This document shows, in pieces, positions 18,716 to 25,963 of a stretch of 64,000 nt of DNA. Under the pieces are notes generated by a model. That model did not search any database and was not told the origin of the DNA. It saw nothing but the letters and a program-made list of their open reading frames with translations. Source of the DNA: Tardiphaga robiniae (GTDB lineage: Bacteria > Pseudomonadota > Alphaproteobacteria > Rhizobiales > Xanthobacteraceae); contig NZ_JABMCJ010000092.1 of the NCBI RefSeq assembly GCF_013359755.1, positions 186,001 to 250,000 on the forward strand, in the 5' to 3' direction. The position numbers were made by a program, and so were the translations under genes. Each line of letters begins with the position of its first letter. The stretch's first letter is position 1.

Positions 18716-20062
18716 ATGAGCCAGACCGCCGTCGGCGCGCGCGCCACGCGCAGCGCAAAATCCGACATCGAAACCTCGACCATCCGCGCCATTTCCTGGC
18801 GGCTGATCCCGTTTCTGGTGCTGGCTTATTTCCTGGCCTATCTCGACCGCGTCAATCTTGGCTTCGCCGCGCTCACCATGAATGCCGAGCTGAATTTCTC
18901 GCCCACCGTTTTTGCGTGGGGTGCTGGCATCTTCTTCATCGGCTATTTCATTTTTGAAGTTCCCAGCAATATCGCGCTGGAGAAATTCGGCGCCAGCCGC
19001 TGGATCGCGCGCATTATGGTGAGCTGGGGCATCATCTCCGCGCTGATGGCGATCGTCAGTGGCCCGTGGAGCTTCTACACGCTGCGCTTTCTGCTCGGTG
19101 TCGCCGAGGCCGGCTTCTTCCCCGGCATTATCCTCTATCTCACTTACTGGTTTCCGGCCGAATATCGCGCGCGTTTCCTCGCCGCCTTCGCGATTGCGGT
19201 GCCCGTATCCACGGTGATTGGCGCGCCGATCTCCGGCATGTTGTTGGGGCTCGACGGCGTCATGGGCCTCAGGGGCTGGCAGTGGCTGTTCATCATCGAA
19301 GGCATTCCGTCGGTCATTCTCGGCGTCGTCACCTGGTTCTATCTCACCGACAAGCCTGAAAAGGCCGACTGGCTGACGCCCGACCAGAAGATTTGGCTGT
19401 CCGACAAGCTCGAAGGCGAGCGTCTCGCCAAGGAGAGCGCCCATGGCATGACGCTGGGGCAGGCGCTATCGTCGCCGAAGGTGCTGATGCTGAGCGTGAT
19501 CTATTTCGGTTTCGTCGGCGCACTCTACGGCATGCAGTTCTGGCTGCCGCAGATCGTGAAGGCGTTCGGCTTCACCAATCTGCAGACCGGTTTCGTCACC
19601 GCGATCCCCTATCTGTTCGGCTCCATTGCCATGGTGCTGTGGGCTCAGCATTCCGACAAGACCCGCGAGCGCGTGTGGCATGTTGGTCTGCCGCTGCTGC
19701 TGACCGCCGTGGCGCTCGCGCTGTCCGGCATCTCCACCAATCCGACGCTGACCATGGTCGCACTGACGGTCGCGGCAATCGGCGTGTTCTGCACCTTCGC
19801 ACTGTTCTGGACGCTCCCGACAGCGTGGCTGAGCGGCACAGCCGCCGCCGGCGCCATCGCGCTGATCAATTCGATCGGCAATCTCGCCGGCTTCGGCGGT
19901 CCCTATCTGATCGGCTGGGTCAAGGAATTGACCGGCAGCACCTCGACCGGGCTTCTGGTCCTGGCGGCCATGCCGCTGGTCGCCGGTATTCTCGTGCTGG
20001 TCGGCAATCACGGGACAGCAACGGAGTTCGCAGCTACCGGCAAACCGGCGCGGGTGAAATAA
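18716..20062 (+). CDS. MFS transporter, anion:cation symporter family
   Basis: A 448-residue inner-membrane transporter with 12 predicted helices. It carries ACS-family hallmarks: YFLAYLDRVNLGFAAL in helix 1, EVPSNIALEKFGASRWIARIM in loop 2-3, and RFLLGVAEAGFFPGIILYLTYWFP. Members import organic anions such as tartrate, phthalate or hydroxyphenylacetate. The ligand is not readable. The ATG follows a GGGAGTG-type ribosome site. It may be controlled by the TetR gene just upstream. Confidence 0.93.
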   Translation: MSQTAVGARATRSAKSDIETSTIRAISWRLIPFLVLAYFLAYLDRVNLGFAALTMNAELNFSPTVFAWGAGIFFIGYFIFEVPSNIALEKFGASRWIARIMVSWGIISALMAIVSGPWSFYTLRFLLGVAEAGFFPGIILYLTYWFPAEYRARFLAAFAIAVPVSTVIGAPISGMLLGLDGVMGLRGWQWLFIIEGIPSVILGVVTWFYLTDKPEKADWLTPDQKIWLSDKLEGERLAKESAHGMTLGQALSSPKVLMLSVIYFGFVGALYGMQFWLPQIVKAFGFTNLQTGFVTAIPYLFGSIAMVLWAQHSDKTRERVWHVGLPLLLTAVALALSGISTNPTLTMVALTVAAIGVFCTFALFWTLPTAWLSGTAAAGAIALINSIGNLAGFGGPYLIGWVKELTGSTSTGLLVLAAMPLVAGILVLVGNHGTATEFAATGKPARVK

Positions 20063-20095
20063 GGCCGGGATGGGGTGCGGCAATCTGTCGAAATT

Positions 20096-20133
20096 GTGAT
20101 CACTGACGAATGTTGACATTCGTCAGTGATCAC
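20096..20133. promoter_or_regulatory. 18+18 bp palindrome over the RND pump promoter
   Basis: Arms GTGATCACTGACGAATGT and ACATTCGTCAGTGATCAC are perfect, with a 2-bp spacer. The exact -35 hexamer TTGACA (20113-20118) sits at the centre, pointing to the RND adaptor gene. The size and symmetry fit a TetR-family operator; the TetR gene at 24468 in the same operon is the natural candidate. No T-run follows, so it is not a typical terminator for the MFS gene. Confidence 0.8.
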
Positions 20134-20142
20134 GCCTAAGTT

Positions 20143-20164
20143 CCTTCGAACATTCATTCGAAGG
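20143..20164 (+). promoter_or_regulatory. Hairpin covering the adaptor gene ribosome site
   Basis: CCTTCGAA-N6-TTCGAAGG, 8-bp perfect arms. The right arm contains the AAGG of the ribosome-binding site (AAGGAC) for the start at 20174. If transcribed, it could hide that site; it could also be a second operator half. Confidence 0.45.
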
Positions 20165-20173
20165 ACGCTCGTG

Positions 20174-21280
20174 ATGCTCGGCCACACCAAAGTCAGCGCT
20201 TCCCGCAAGCCATTCGCCGCTGCGCTCCTGTTGATCCCGGCCCTTGCTCTGGCCGGATGCGGCAAGAAAACTGAGGCGGAAGCCAAGCCAACCCGCCCCG
20301 TGCTGGTCGCGACTGTGCATTACGAGCCGGAATCGCCGCAGCGCAGTTTCGTCGGCACCATCCGCCCGCGGATCGAGACCGATATGGGCTTCCGGGTCAC
20401 CGGCAAGGTCGCCAAGCGCCTTGTTGAGGTCGGGCAGAACGTCGAGATCGGCCAGCCGCTGGCTACGCTCGATGAGGTCGATCTGAAGCTGCAGGCCGAG
20501 CAGGCCGTCGCCGAACTCAACGCATCCACGGGCGTGCTGGCCAACGCCACTGCGGCCGAGGGCCGTGCCACGGAATTGCGCAGCAAGGGCTGGTCCACCC
20601 AGGCACAGCTCGATCAGGCCAAAGCCACGGGCGACGAAGCCCGTGCGCGTCTCAATCGCGCCGAACGCTCGGTCGAACTCACCAAGAACAGCCTCTCTTA
20701 TGCAACGCTGATCGCCGACACCCGCGGTGTTGTTACCGCGACGCTGGTCGACGCCGGTCAGGTCGTCGCCGCCGGCCAAGCCGCCATCCGTGTCGCGCGT
20801 TTCGGCGAGAAGGAGGCGGTGGTTTCCATTCCGGAAACGCTGGTTGGCCGCGCCAAGGAAGGCAAAGCCAGCGTGACGCTGTGGTCCGAGCCCGGCAAAC
20901 AATATGCCGCCAAGCTGCGTGAACTGGCGCCCAATGCCGACACCGCGACGCGCACCTATCTCGCCAAATTCTCGCTGCCCGAGGCCGACGACAAGGTGTC
21001 GCTCGGCATGACGGCGACGCTGACGCTGTCCGATCCCGCCACCGAACGCGTTGCGCGCGTGCCGCTCTCGGCGCTGTTCAGCCAGGGCAACAACCCTTCG
21101 CTCTATGTCGTGAGCGCATCGGGCGACGTCGCGCTGCAGCCCGTCAAGGTGAAGTCCTATGAGAGCAACGACGTCATCATATCAGGTGGCGTCGATGAAG
21201 GTGCCAAGATCGTGACGCTCGGGGTGCAGAAACTGGACCCTGCGCTGAAGGTCCACGTCGTCTCCGCATTGTCGTTTTAA
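20174..21280 (+). CDS. RND efflux periplasmic adaptor (membrane fusion lipoprotein)
   Basis: A 368-residue MFP/HlyD-type adaptor. It has a lipoprotein signal peptide with lipobox LALAGC, lipoyl-like halves (RPRIETDMGFRVTGKVAKRLVEVGQNVEIGQPL and GVVTATLVDAGQVVAAGQ), a short coiled-coil hairpin between them, and a beta-barrel domain. It links the inner-membrane pump to an outer-membrane channel. ATG 20174 is chosen because AAGGAC precedes it; the frame is open 16 codons upstream, where the palindrome lies. The permease gene follows 27 bp later. Confidence 0.93.
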   Translation: MLGHTKVSASRKPFAAALLLIPALALAGCGKKTEAEAKPTRPVLVATVHYEPESPQRSFVGTIRPRIETDMGFRVTGKVAKRLVEVGQNVEIGQPLATLDEVDLKLQAEQAVAELNASTGVLANATAAEGRATELRSKGWSTQAQLDQAKATGDEARARLNRAERSVELTKNSLSYATLIADTRGVVTATLVDAGQVVAAGQAAIRVARFGEKEAVVSIPETLVGRAKEGKASVTLWSEPGKQYAAKLRELAPNADTATRTYLAKFSLPEADDKVSLGMTATLTLSDPATERVARVPLSALFSQGNNPSLYVVSASGDVALQPVKVKSYESNDVIISGGVDEGAKIVTLGVQKLDPALKVHVVSALSF

Positions 21281-21307
21281 GACACTCGCATTCAAAGGAC
21301 GAAGCCG

Positions 21308-24300
21308 ATGCATCGCTTCAACCTCTCCGCCTGGGCGGTCAGCCATCCCGCGCTGATCCTGTTTCTGATCATCGCGCTCGGCGTCGGCGGCTTCTTCTCG
21401 TACGAGAAGCTGGGCCGCGCCGAAGATCCGTCCTTCACGGTGAAGGTCGTTAACGTCACGGCGATCTGGCCGGGCGCGACCGCCAAGGAAATGCAGGAGC
21501 AGGTTGCAGATCCCATCGAGAAAAAGATGCAGGAGCTGCCTTACTTCGACAAGGTGCAGACCTATTCGAAGCCGAACTTCACGGCGCTGCAGGTCACGTT
21601 CAAGGACAATGCGCCGGCCAAGGACGTGCCGTTCCTGTTCTATCTGCTGCGCAAGAAGCTTGCCGACGTGCAGGGCAGCTTGCCGGCCAATCTGGTCGGG
21701 CCAACGGTCAATGATGAGTTCAGCGACGTCGACTCCATCCTCTACATGATGACTGGTGACGGCGCCGACTTCAAACAGTTGAAAGTGGTCGCTGAAGGCC
21801 TGCGCCAGCGCCTGCTGAAGGTGAAGGGTGTCACCAAGGTCAATCTCTACGGCGCCCAGGACGAGCGCATTTTCGTCGAATTCTCCCACGCCAAGCTGGC
21901 GACGCTCGGCATCACGCCGCAGACGCTGTTCGACTCGCTCGCCAAGCAGAACGCGATCCAGCCGGCGGGCACGGTGGAAACCTCGTCGCAGCGCGTGCCG
22001 CTGCGTGTCACCGGTGCACTTGATGGCGCCAAAACCGTCGCGGAGACGCCGGTCGAGAGTAACGGGCGCACGTTCCGCCTCGGCGATATCGCGACGGTTA
22101 GCCATGGCTTCGTCGATCCGCCGGATTTCAAGGTCCGGCAGAAGGGCCAATACGCACTCGGCATCGGCGTGGTGACGGCGAACGGCGCCAACATTCTTGA
22201 ACTCGGCAAGGACGTCGAAAAGGCCAAGAACGAGTTCATGGTCGCCGTCCCGCAGGGCGTCAATGTCGAGCAGATCGCCGATCAGCCGCTGGTGGTCGAA
22301 CACGCCGTTGGCGAATTCACGCACTCGTTCATCGAGGCCCTGGGGATCGTGCTGTTCGTCAGCTTCCTTGCGCTCGGCTGGCGCACCGGCATCGTGGTCG
22401 CACTGTCGGTGCCGTTGGTGCTTGGTATCGTCTTCATGGTCATGAATGCGATGGGCATGGACCTGCATCGCATCACGCTAGGTGCGTTGATTATCGCGCT
22501 CGGCCTCCTAGTCGACGACGCGATCATTGCGGTCGAGATGATGGTGGTGAAAATGGAGCAGGGCTGGGACCGCGTGCGCGCAGCGTCCTTCGCCTGGGAG
22601 TCCACGGCATTTCCGATGCTCACGGGCACGCTCATTACGGCCGTCGGCTTCCTGCCGATCGGCTTTGCGAATTCCGCAGTGGGCGAATATGCCGGCGGCA
22701 TTTTCTGGGTTGTGGCGATATCGCTGATCGCCTCGTGGTTCGTCGCGGTGATCTTCACGCCCTATATCGGCGTCAAGCTGCTGCCGAACTTTGCTGCCCA
22801 CGGAAAGGCCAATCACGATCCGCATGCGGTCTATGAGACGCGCATGTATCGCGGGTTGCGCAGCGTCGTGCAGTGGTGCGTCACGCACCGCATCAAGGTG
22901 GTGGCTGCCACCGTCGGCATCTTCATCGCGGCCATCGTCGGTTTCGGCCATGTCCAGCAGCAGTTCTTCCCGCTGTCTGAGCGCCCCGAACTGTTCCTGC
23001 AGCTGCGCCTGCCGGAAGGCACGGCCTTTGGCGTTACCGAAAAGGCGGTCAAGGACGCCGAGAAGCTGCTCAAGGACGACAAGGACATCGCCACCTATAC
23101 GGCCTATGTCGGCCGCGGCTCGCCGCGCTTCTGGCTCGGCCTCAATCCGCAGCTCCCGAACGAGGCCTTCGCCGAGATCGTGATTGTGTCCAAGGATGTC
23201 GAGGCACGTGAGCGCATCAAGTCCAAGATCGAGAAGGCCGTCGCCGATGGCCAGCTGCCGGAAGCACGCGTGCGCGTCGATCGCTTCAATTTCGGTCCGC
23301 CGGTCGGTTTCCCCGTCCAGTTCCGCGTCATCGGGCCGGATACCGCGACCGTGCGGGATATAGCCTACAGGGTGCGCGAAGTAATGCGCTCCAACAAGAA
23401 TATGGTCGATCCGCAGCTCGACTGGAACGAACAGACACCTTCCCTCAGGCTGGTGGTCGACCAGGATCGCGCCCGTGCGCTCGGCCTGACGCCGCAGGAG
23501 TTGTCACAATCCCTGGCGATGCTGATCTCCGGCGCGTCGGTCACGAACGTGCGTGACGGTATCGAGAAAGTGGGTGTCGTTGCCCGTGCCGTTCCGTCGG
23601 AACGCCTCGATCTCGGCCGTGTGGGCGATCTCACTATCATCTCGCGCAACGGCGTTCCGGTGCCGCTGTCGCAGGTGGCGAAGATCGAATACGCCCATGA
23701 GGAGCCGATCCTTTGGCGCCGTAACCGCGACATGGCGATCACCGTGCGCGGCGACGTCGTCGACGGCGTGCAGCCGCCGGATGTCACCAACCAGATCTGG
23801 CCGCAGTTGCAGCAGATCCGCGACAGCCTGCAGCCGGCCTACCGCATCGAGATCGGCGGCGCGGTGGAAGAATCCAGCAAGGGCAATGCCTCGATCGCCG
23901 TGCTGTTTCCGCTGATGATGATCATCATGCTGACGCTGCTGATGGTGCAGTTGCAGAGCTTCTCGCGCCTGATCCTGGTGTTCCTGACGGCGCCGCTCGG
24001 CATCGTCGGCGCCTCGTTGGCGCTGAACGTCGCCAACAAGCCGTTCGGCTTCGTGGCACTGCTCGGCCTGATCGCGCTGGCGGGTATGATCATGCGCAAC
24101 GCCGTTATTCTGGTGGATCAGATCGAAACCGACGTGCGGCACGGCCTGACCCGCCGCGAAGCCATCGTCGAGGCGACCGTGCGCCGTGCGCGTCCGGTCA
24201 TCCTGACGGCGCTGGCGGCCATTTTGGCGATGATCCCGCTGTCGCGCTCGGCCTTCTGGGGGCCGATGGCGGTCACCATCATGGGTGGATTGTTTGTGGC

Positions 24301-24448
24301 GACGTTCTTGACGTTGTTGTATCTCCCGGGTCTCTATGCGCTATGGTTTCGCAAGAGCCTGGATGAACGCGGATCGGGTGAGGATGTGGATCATCACGCA
24401 CCGCACCATCACGACAAGCAACAGGCCTTTCCGCTTGCTGCCGAATAA
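21308..24448 (+). CDS. RND efflux permease (HAE1/AcrB-like)
   Basis: A 1046-residue inner-membrane proton-drug antiporter, normal length for the family. It has 12 helices in two repeats with large periplasmic loops. Helix 4 has GALIIALGLLVDDAIIAVEMM, which contains the proton-relay aspartates (VDD). The lower repeat has LIALAGMIMRNAVILVDQIE. The C-terminus is histidine-rich (DHHAPHHHDK). Substrates are unknown. No outer-membrane channel gene is present, so a TolC encoded elsewhere must be used. It lies between the adaptor and its probable regulator. Confidence 0.94.
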   Translation: MHRFNLSAWAVSHPALILFLIIALGVGGFFSYEKLGRAEDPSFTVKVVNVTAIWPGATAKEMQEQVADPIEKKMQELPYFDKVQTYSKPNFTALQVTFKDNAPAKDVPFLFYLLRKKLADVQGSLPANLVGPTVNDEFSDVDSILYMMTGDGADFKQLKVVAEGLRQRLLKVKGVTKVNLYGAQDERIFVEFSHAKLATLGITPQTLFDSLAKQNAIQPAGTVETSSQRVPLRVTGALDGAKTVAETPVESNGRTFRLGDIATVSHGFVDPPDFKVRQKGQYALGIGVVTANGANILELGKDVEKAKNEFMVAVPQGVNVEQIADQPLVVEHAVGEFTHSFIEALGIVLFVSFLALGWRTGIVVALSVPLVLGIVFMVMNAMGMDLHRITLGALIIALGLLVDDAIIAVEMMVVKMEQGWDRVRAASFAWESTAFPMLTGTLITAVGFLPIGFANSAVGEYAGGIFWVVAISLIASWFVAVIFTPYIGVKLLPNFAAHGKANHDPHAVYETRMYRGLRSVVQWCVTHRIKVVAATVGIFIAAIVGFGHVQQQFFPLSERPELFLQLRLPEGTAFGVTEKAVKDAEKLLKDDKDIATYTAYVGRGSPRFWLGLNPQLPNEAFAEIVIVSKDVEARERIKSKIEKAVADGQLPEARVRVDRFNFGPPVGFPVQFRVIGPDTATVRDIAYRVREVMRSNKNMVDPQLDWNEQTPSLRLVVDQDRARALGLTPQELSQSLAMLISGASVTNVRDGIEKVGVVARAVPSERLDLGRVGDLTIISRNGVPVPLSQVAKIEYAHEEPILWRRNRDMAITVRGDVVDGVQPPDVTNQIWPQLQQIRDSLQPAYRIEIGGAVEESSKGNASIAVLFPLMMIIMLTLLMVQLQSFSRLILVFLTAPLGIVGASLALNVANKPFGFVALLGLIALAGMIMRNAVILVDQIETDVRHGLTRREAIVEATVRRARPVILTALAAILAMIPLSRSAFWGPMAVTIMGGLFVATFLTLLYLPGLYALWFRKSLDERGSGEDVDHHAPHHHDKQQAFPLAAE

Positions 24449-24467
24449 CTGAAGACTGCACTCCGAG

Positions 24468-25067
24468 ATGACTCTGATTTCTGATCACGTCGAAGCCGAT
24501 ATGCGGGGCCGCATCGTTGTGGTCGCGGAAAAGCTGTTTCGTGAAATCGGCTACCAGAAGACCACCGTGGCTGATATCGCCAAGGTGCTCCGGATGAGCC
24601 CGGCGAACGTCTATCGCTTCTTCGATTCGAAGAAGTCGATCATCGCGGCCGTGGCGCAGCGATTGATGGGGGAAGTTGAAGAGGCCGCTGGAGCGATTGC
24701 TGAAAATCCGCAGCCGGCCGCCGCGCGGCTCCGCGAACTGCTGACGTCGATCCATGAGATGAATGCCGAACGCTATGTCGGCGATGCCAAGCTGCATGAG
24801 ATGGTCGCCATCGCCATGGAAGAGAGTTGGGATGTCTGCACTGCTCATATGGAGCGCATCACCGTTACCATCGGCGGTGTCATCGCGGACGGTGCTGCCA
24901 AGGGTGAGTTTCAGGCTCCGGAAGTCGAATTGGCAGCCATGTGCGCCTGCACCGCCATGATGCGGTTCTTTCACCCGCAGATGATCGCGCAATGTGCGAC
25001 GAAACCTGGCCCGACCCTGGACCAGATGATCGACTTCGTTCTTGCCGGGTTGGCCCCGCGGGGCTAG
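24468..25067 (+). CDS. TetR/AcrR family regulator, last gene of the RND operon
   Basis: A 199-residue repressor. The helix-turn-helix is TTVADIAKVLRMSPANVYRFF at about residues 32-52, followed by DSKKSIIAAV. It starts 19 bp after the permease stop, so it is probably co-transcribed and feeds back on the pump promoter. The large palindrome at 20096-20133 is the likely operator. The inducer is unknown. Confidence 0.92.
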   Translation: MTLISDHVEADMRGRIVVVAEKLFREIGYQKTTVADIAKVLRMSPANVYRFFDSKKSIIAAVAQRLMGEVEEAAGAIAENPQPAAARLRELLTSIHEMNAERYVGDAKLHEMVAIAMEESWDVCTAHMERITVTIGGVIADGAAKGEFQAPEVELAAMCACTAMMRFFHPQMIAQCATKPGPTLDQMIDFVLAGLAPRG

Positions 25068-25103
25068 ACGATCTCTCTGACGTCAATTCAGGGGATCTTC
25101 CGC

Positions 25104-25727
25104 GTGACCGCATTCGATCTGCATTCTTACGAGCCCGTCAACGGCCACGGCCTCAAGCACGATCCCTTCAATGCCATCATCGGTCCGCGTCCGATCGGGT
25201 GGGTCTCCTCCCGGGATGCCAATGGCCACGTTAATCTGGCGCCATACAGCTTCTTCAACGCCTTCAACTACACGCCGCCGCTGATCGGCTTTTCCAGCAT
25301 CGGGATCAAGGACTCCGCCCGCAACATGCAGGCGACGAAGGAATTCGTCTGGAATTTGGCCACCATGGATCTGGCCAAGCAGATGAACGCCACGGCGGCG
25401 CATGTCGGCCCGGAAGTCGATGAATTCGAGATCGCCGGCCTGACGCCGGTGCCGAGCAAGCTGGTCAATGTGCCACGGGTCGGCGAAGCCCGCGTTGCTT
25501 TCGAGTGCAAGGTGACCCAGATCATCGAACTCAAGGGCGCCAACGGCGCTTCGGCCAACGCCTTCCTCACCATGGGTGAAGTCGTCGCCGTGCATATCGA
25601 CAAGACCCTGATCGTGGATGGCGTGTACCAGACCGCATTGGCTGGCCCGATCCTGCGCGCCGGCCGCCGCGGCGACTATTTCCACATCAAGCAGGACGCC
25701 ATGTTCGAGATGAACCGGCCGGACTGA
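25104..25727 (+). CDS. Flavin reductase-like protein (DIM6/NTAB family)
   Basis: A 207-residue FMN-binding split-barrel protein. Typical blocks are NAIIGPRPIGWVSSRDANGHVNLAPYSFFN and PPLIGFSSIG. Such proteins reduce flavin for a partner oxygenase or act as small flavoproteins of unknown role. It starts at GTG 25104, supported by AGGGGA about 8 bp upstream. It lies 36 bp after the TetR gene and could be the tail of that operon. No partner oxygenase is adjacent. Confidence 0.87.
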   Translation: MTAFDLHSYEPVNGHGLKHDPFNAIIGPRPIGWVSSRDANGHVNLAPYSFFNAFNYTPPLIGFSSIGIKDSARNMQATKEFVWNLATMDLAKQMNATAAHVGPEVDEFEIAGLTPVPSKLVNVPRVGEARVAFECKVTQIIELKGANGASANAFLTMGEVVAVHIDKTLIVDGVYQTALAGPILRAGRRGDYFHIKQDAMFEMNRPD

Positions 25728-25793
25728 GGCCGGCTATTCTTCCGGCATTTCGGTCGCGCGACCACTGGTCACGCGGCGGGAAATCGCCTTTCG

Positions 25794-25818
25794 GGAACCG
25801 TTGCGGTATCCTGTCGTT
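25794..25818 (+). promoter_or_regulatory. EcfG-type general stress promoter before the beta-oxidation operon
   Basis: GGAAC (25794-25798), 16 bp, then CGTT (25815-25818), an exact match to the alphaproteobacterial EcfG consensus GGAAC-N16/17-CGTT. Transcription would start near 25825 and leave a leader of about 139 nt before the dehydrogenase gene. Confidence 0.7.
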
Positions 25819-25841
25819 AATGATGGCTCGATGCTGTCAAA

Positions 25842-25865
25842 TTTCGCTTGAATTTCAATGCGAAA
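25842..25865. promoter_or_regulatory. Palindromic element upstream of fadE
   Basis: Arms TTTCGC and GCGAAA flank a TTGAA-T-TTCAA core. It lies just after the predicted EcfG start point, 98 bp before the ATG. It could bind a fatty-acid-responsive repressor, but it does not match a FadR or PsrA consensus I know. Confidence 0.4.
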
Positions 25866-25963
25866 GCTAAAGTGACACCGACACCGTCCCGCTAAGAGCG
25901 TCTGCCTTTTGGCGCCCGTGGTCCGCCCGGACTGCTGGTCGTCTCGATTGAGAGGAAGCCTCC

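Noticed and set aside
20096-20133. Reading the palindrome as the terminator of the MFS gene
   Set aside because: The arms are not GC-rich, the loop would be only 2 nt, no T-run follows, and a consensus -35 lies at its centre. An operator is the better explanation.
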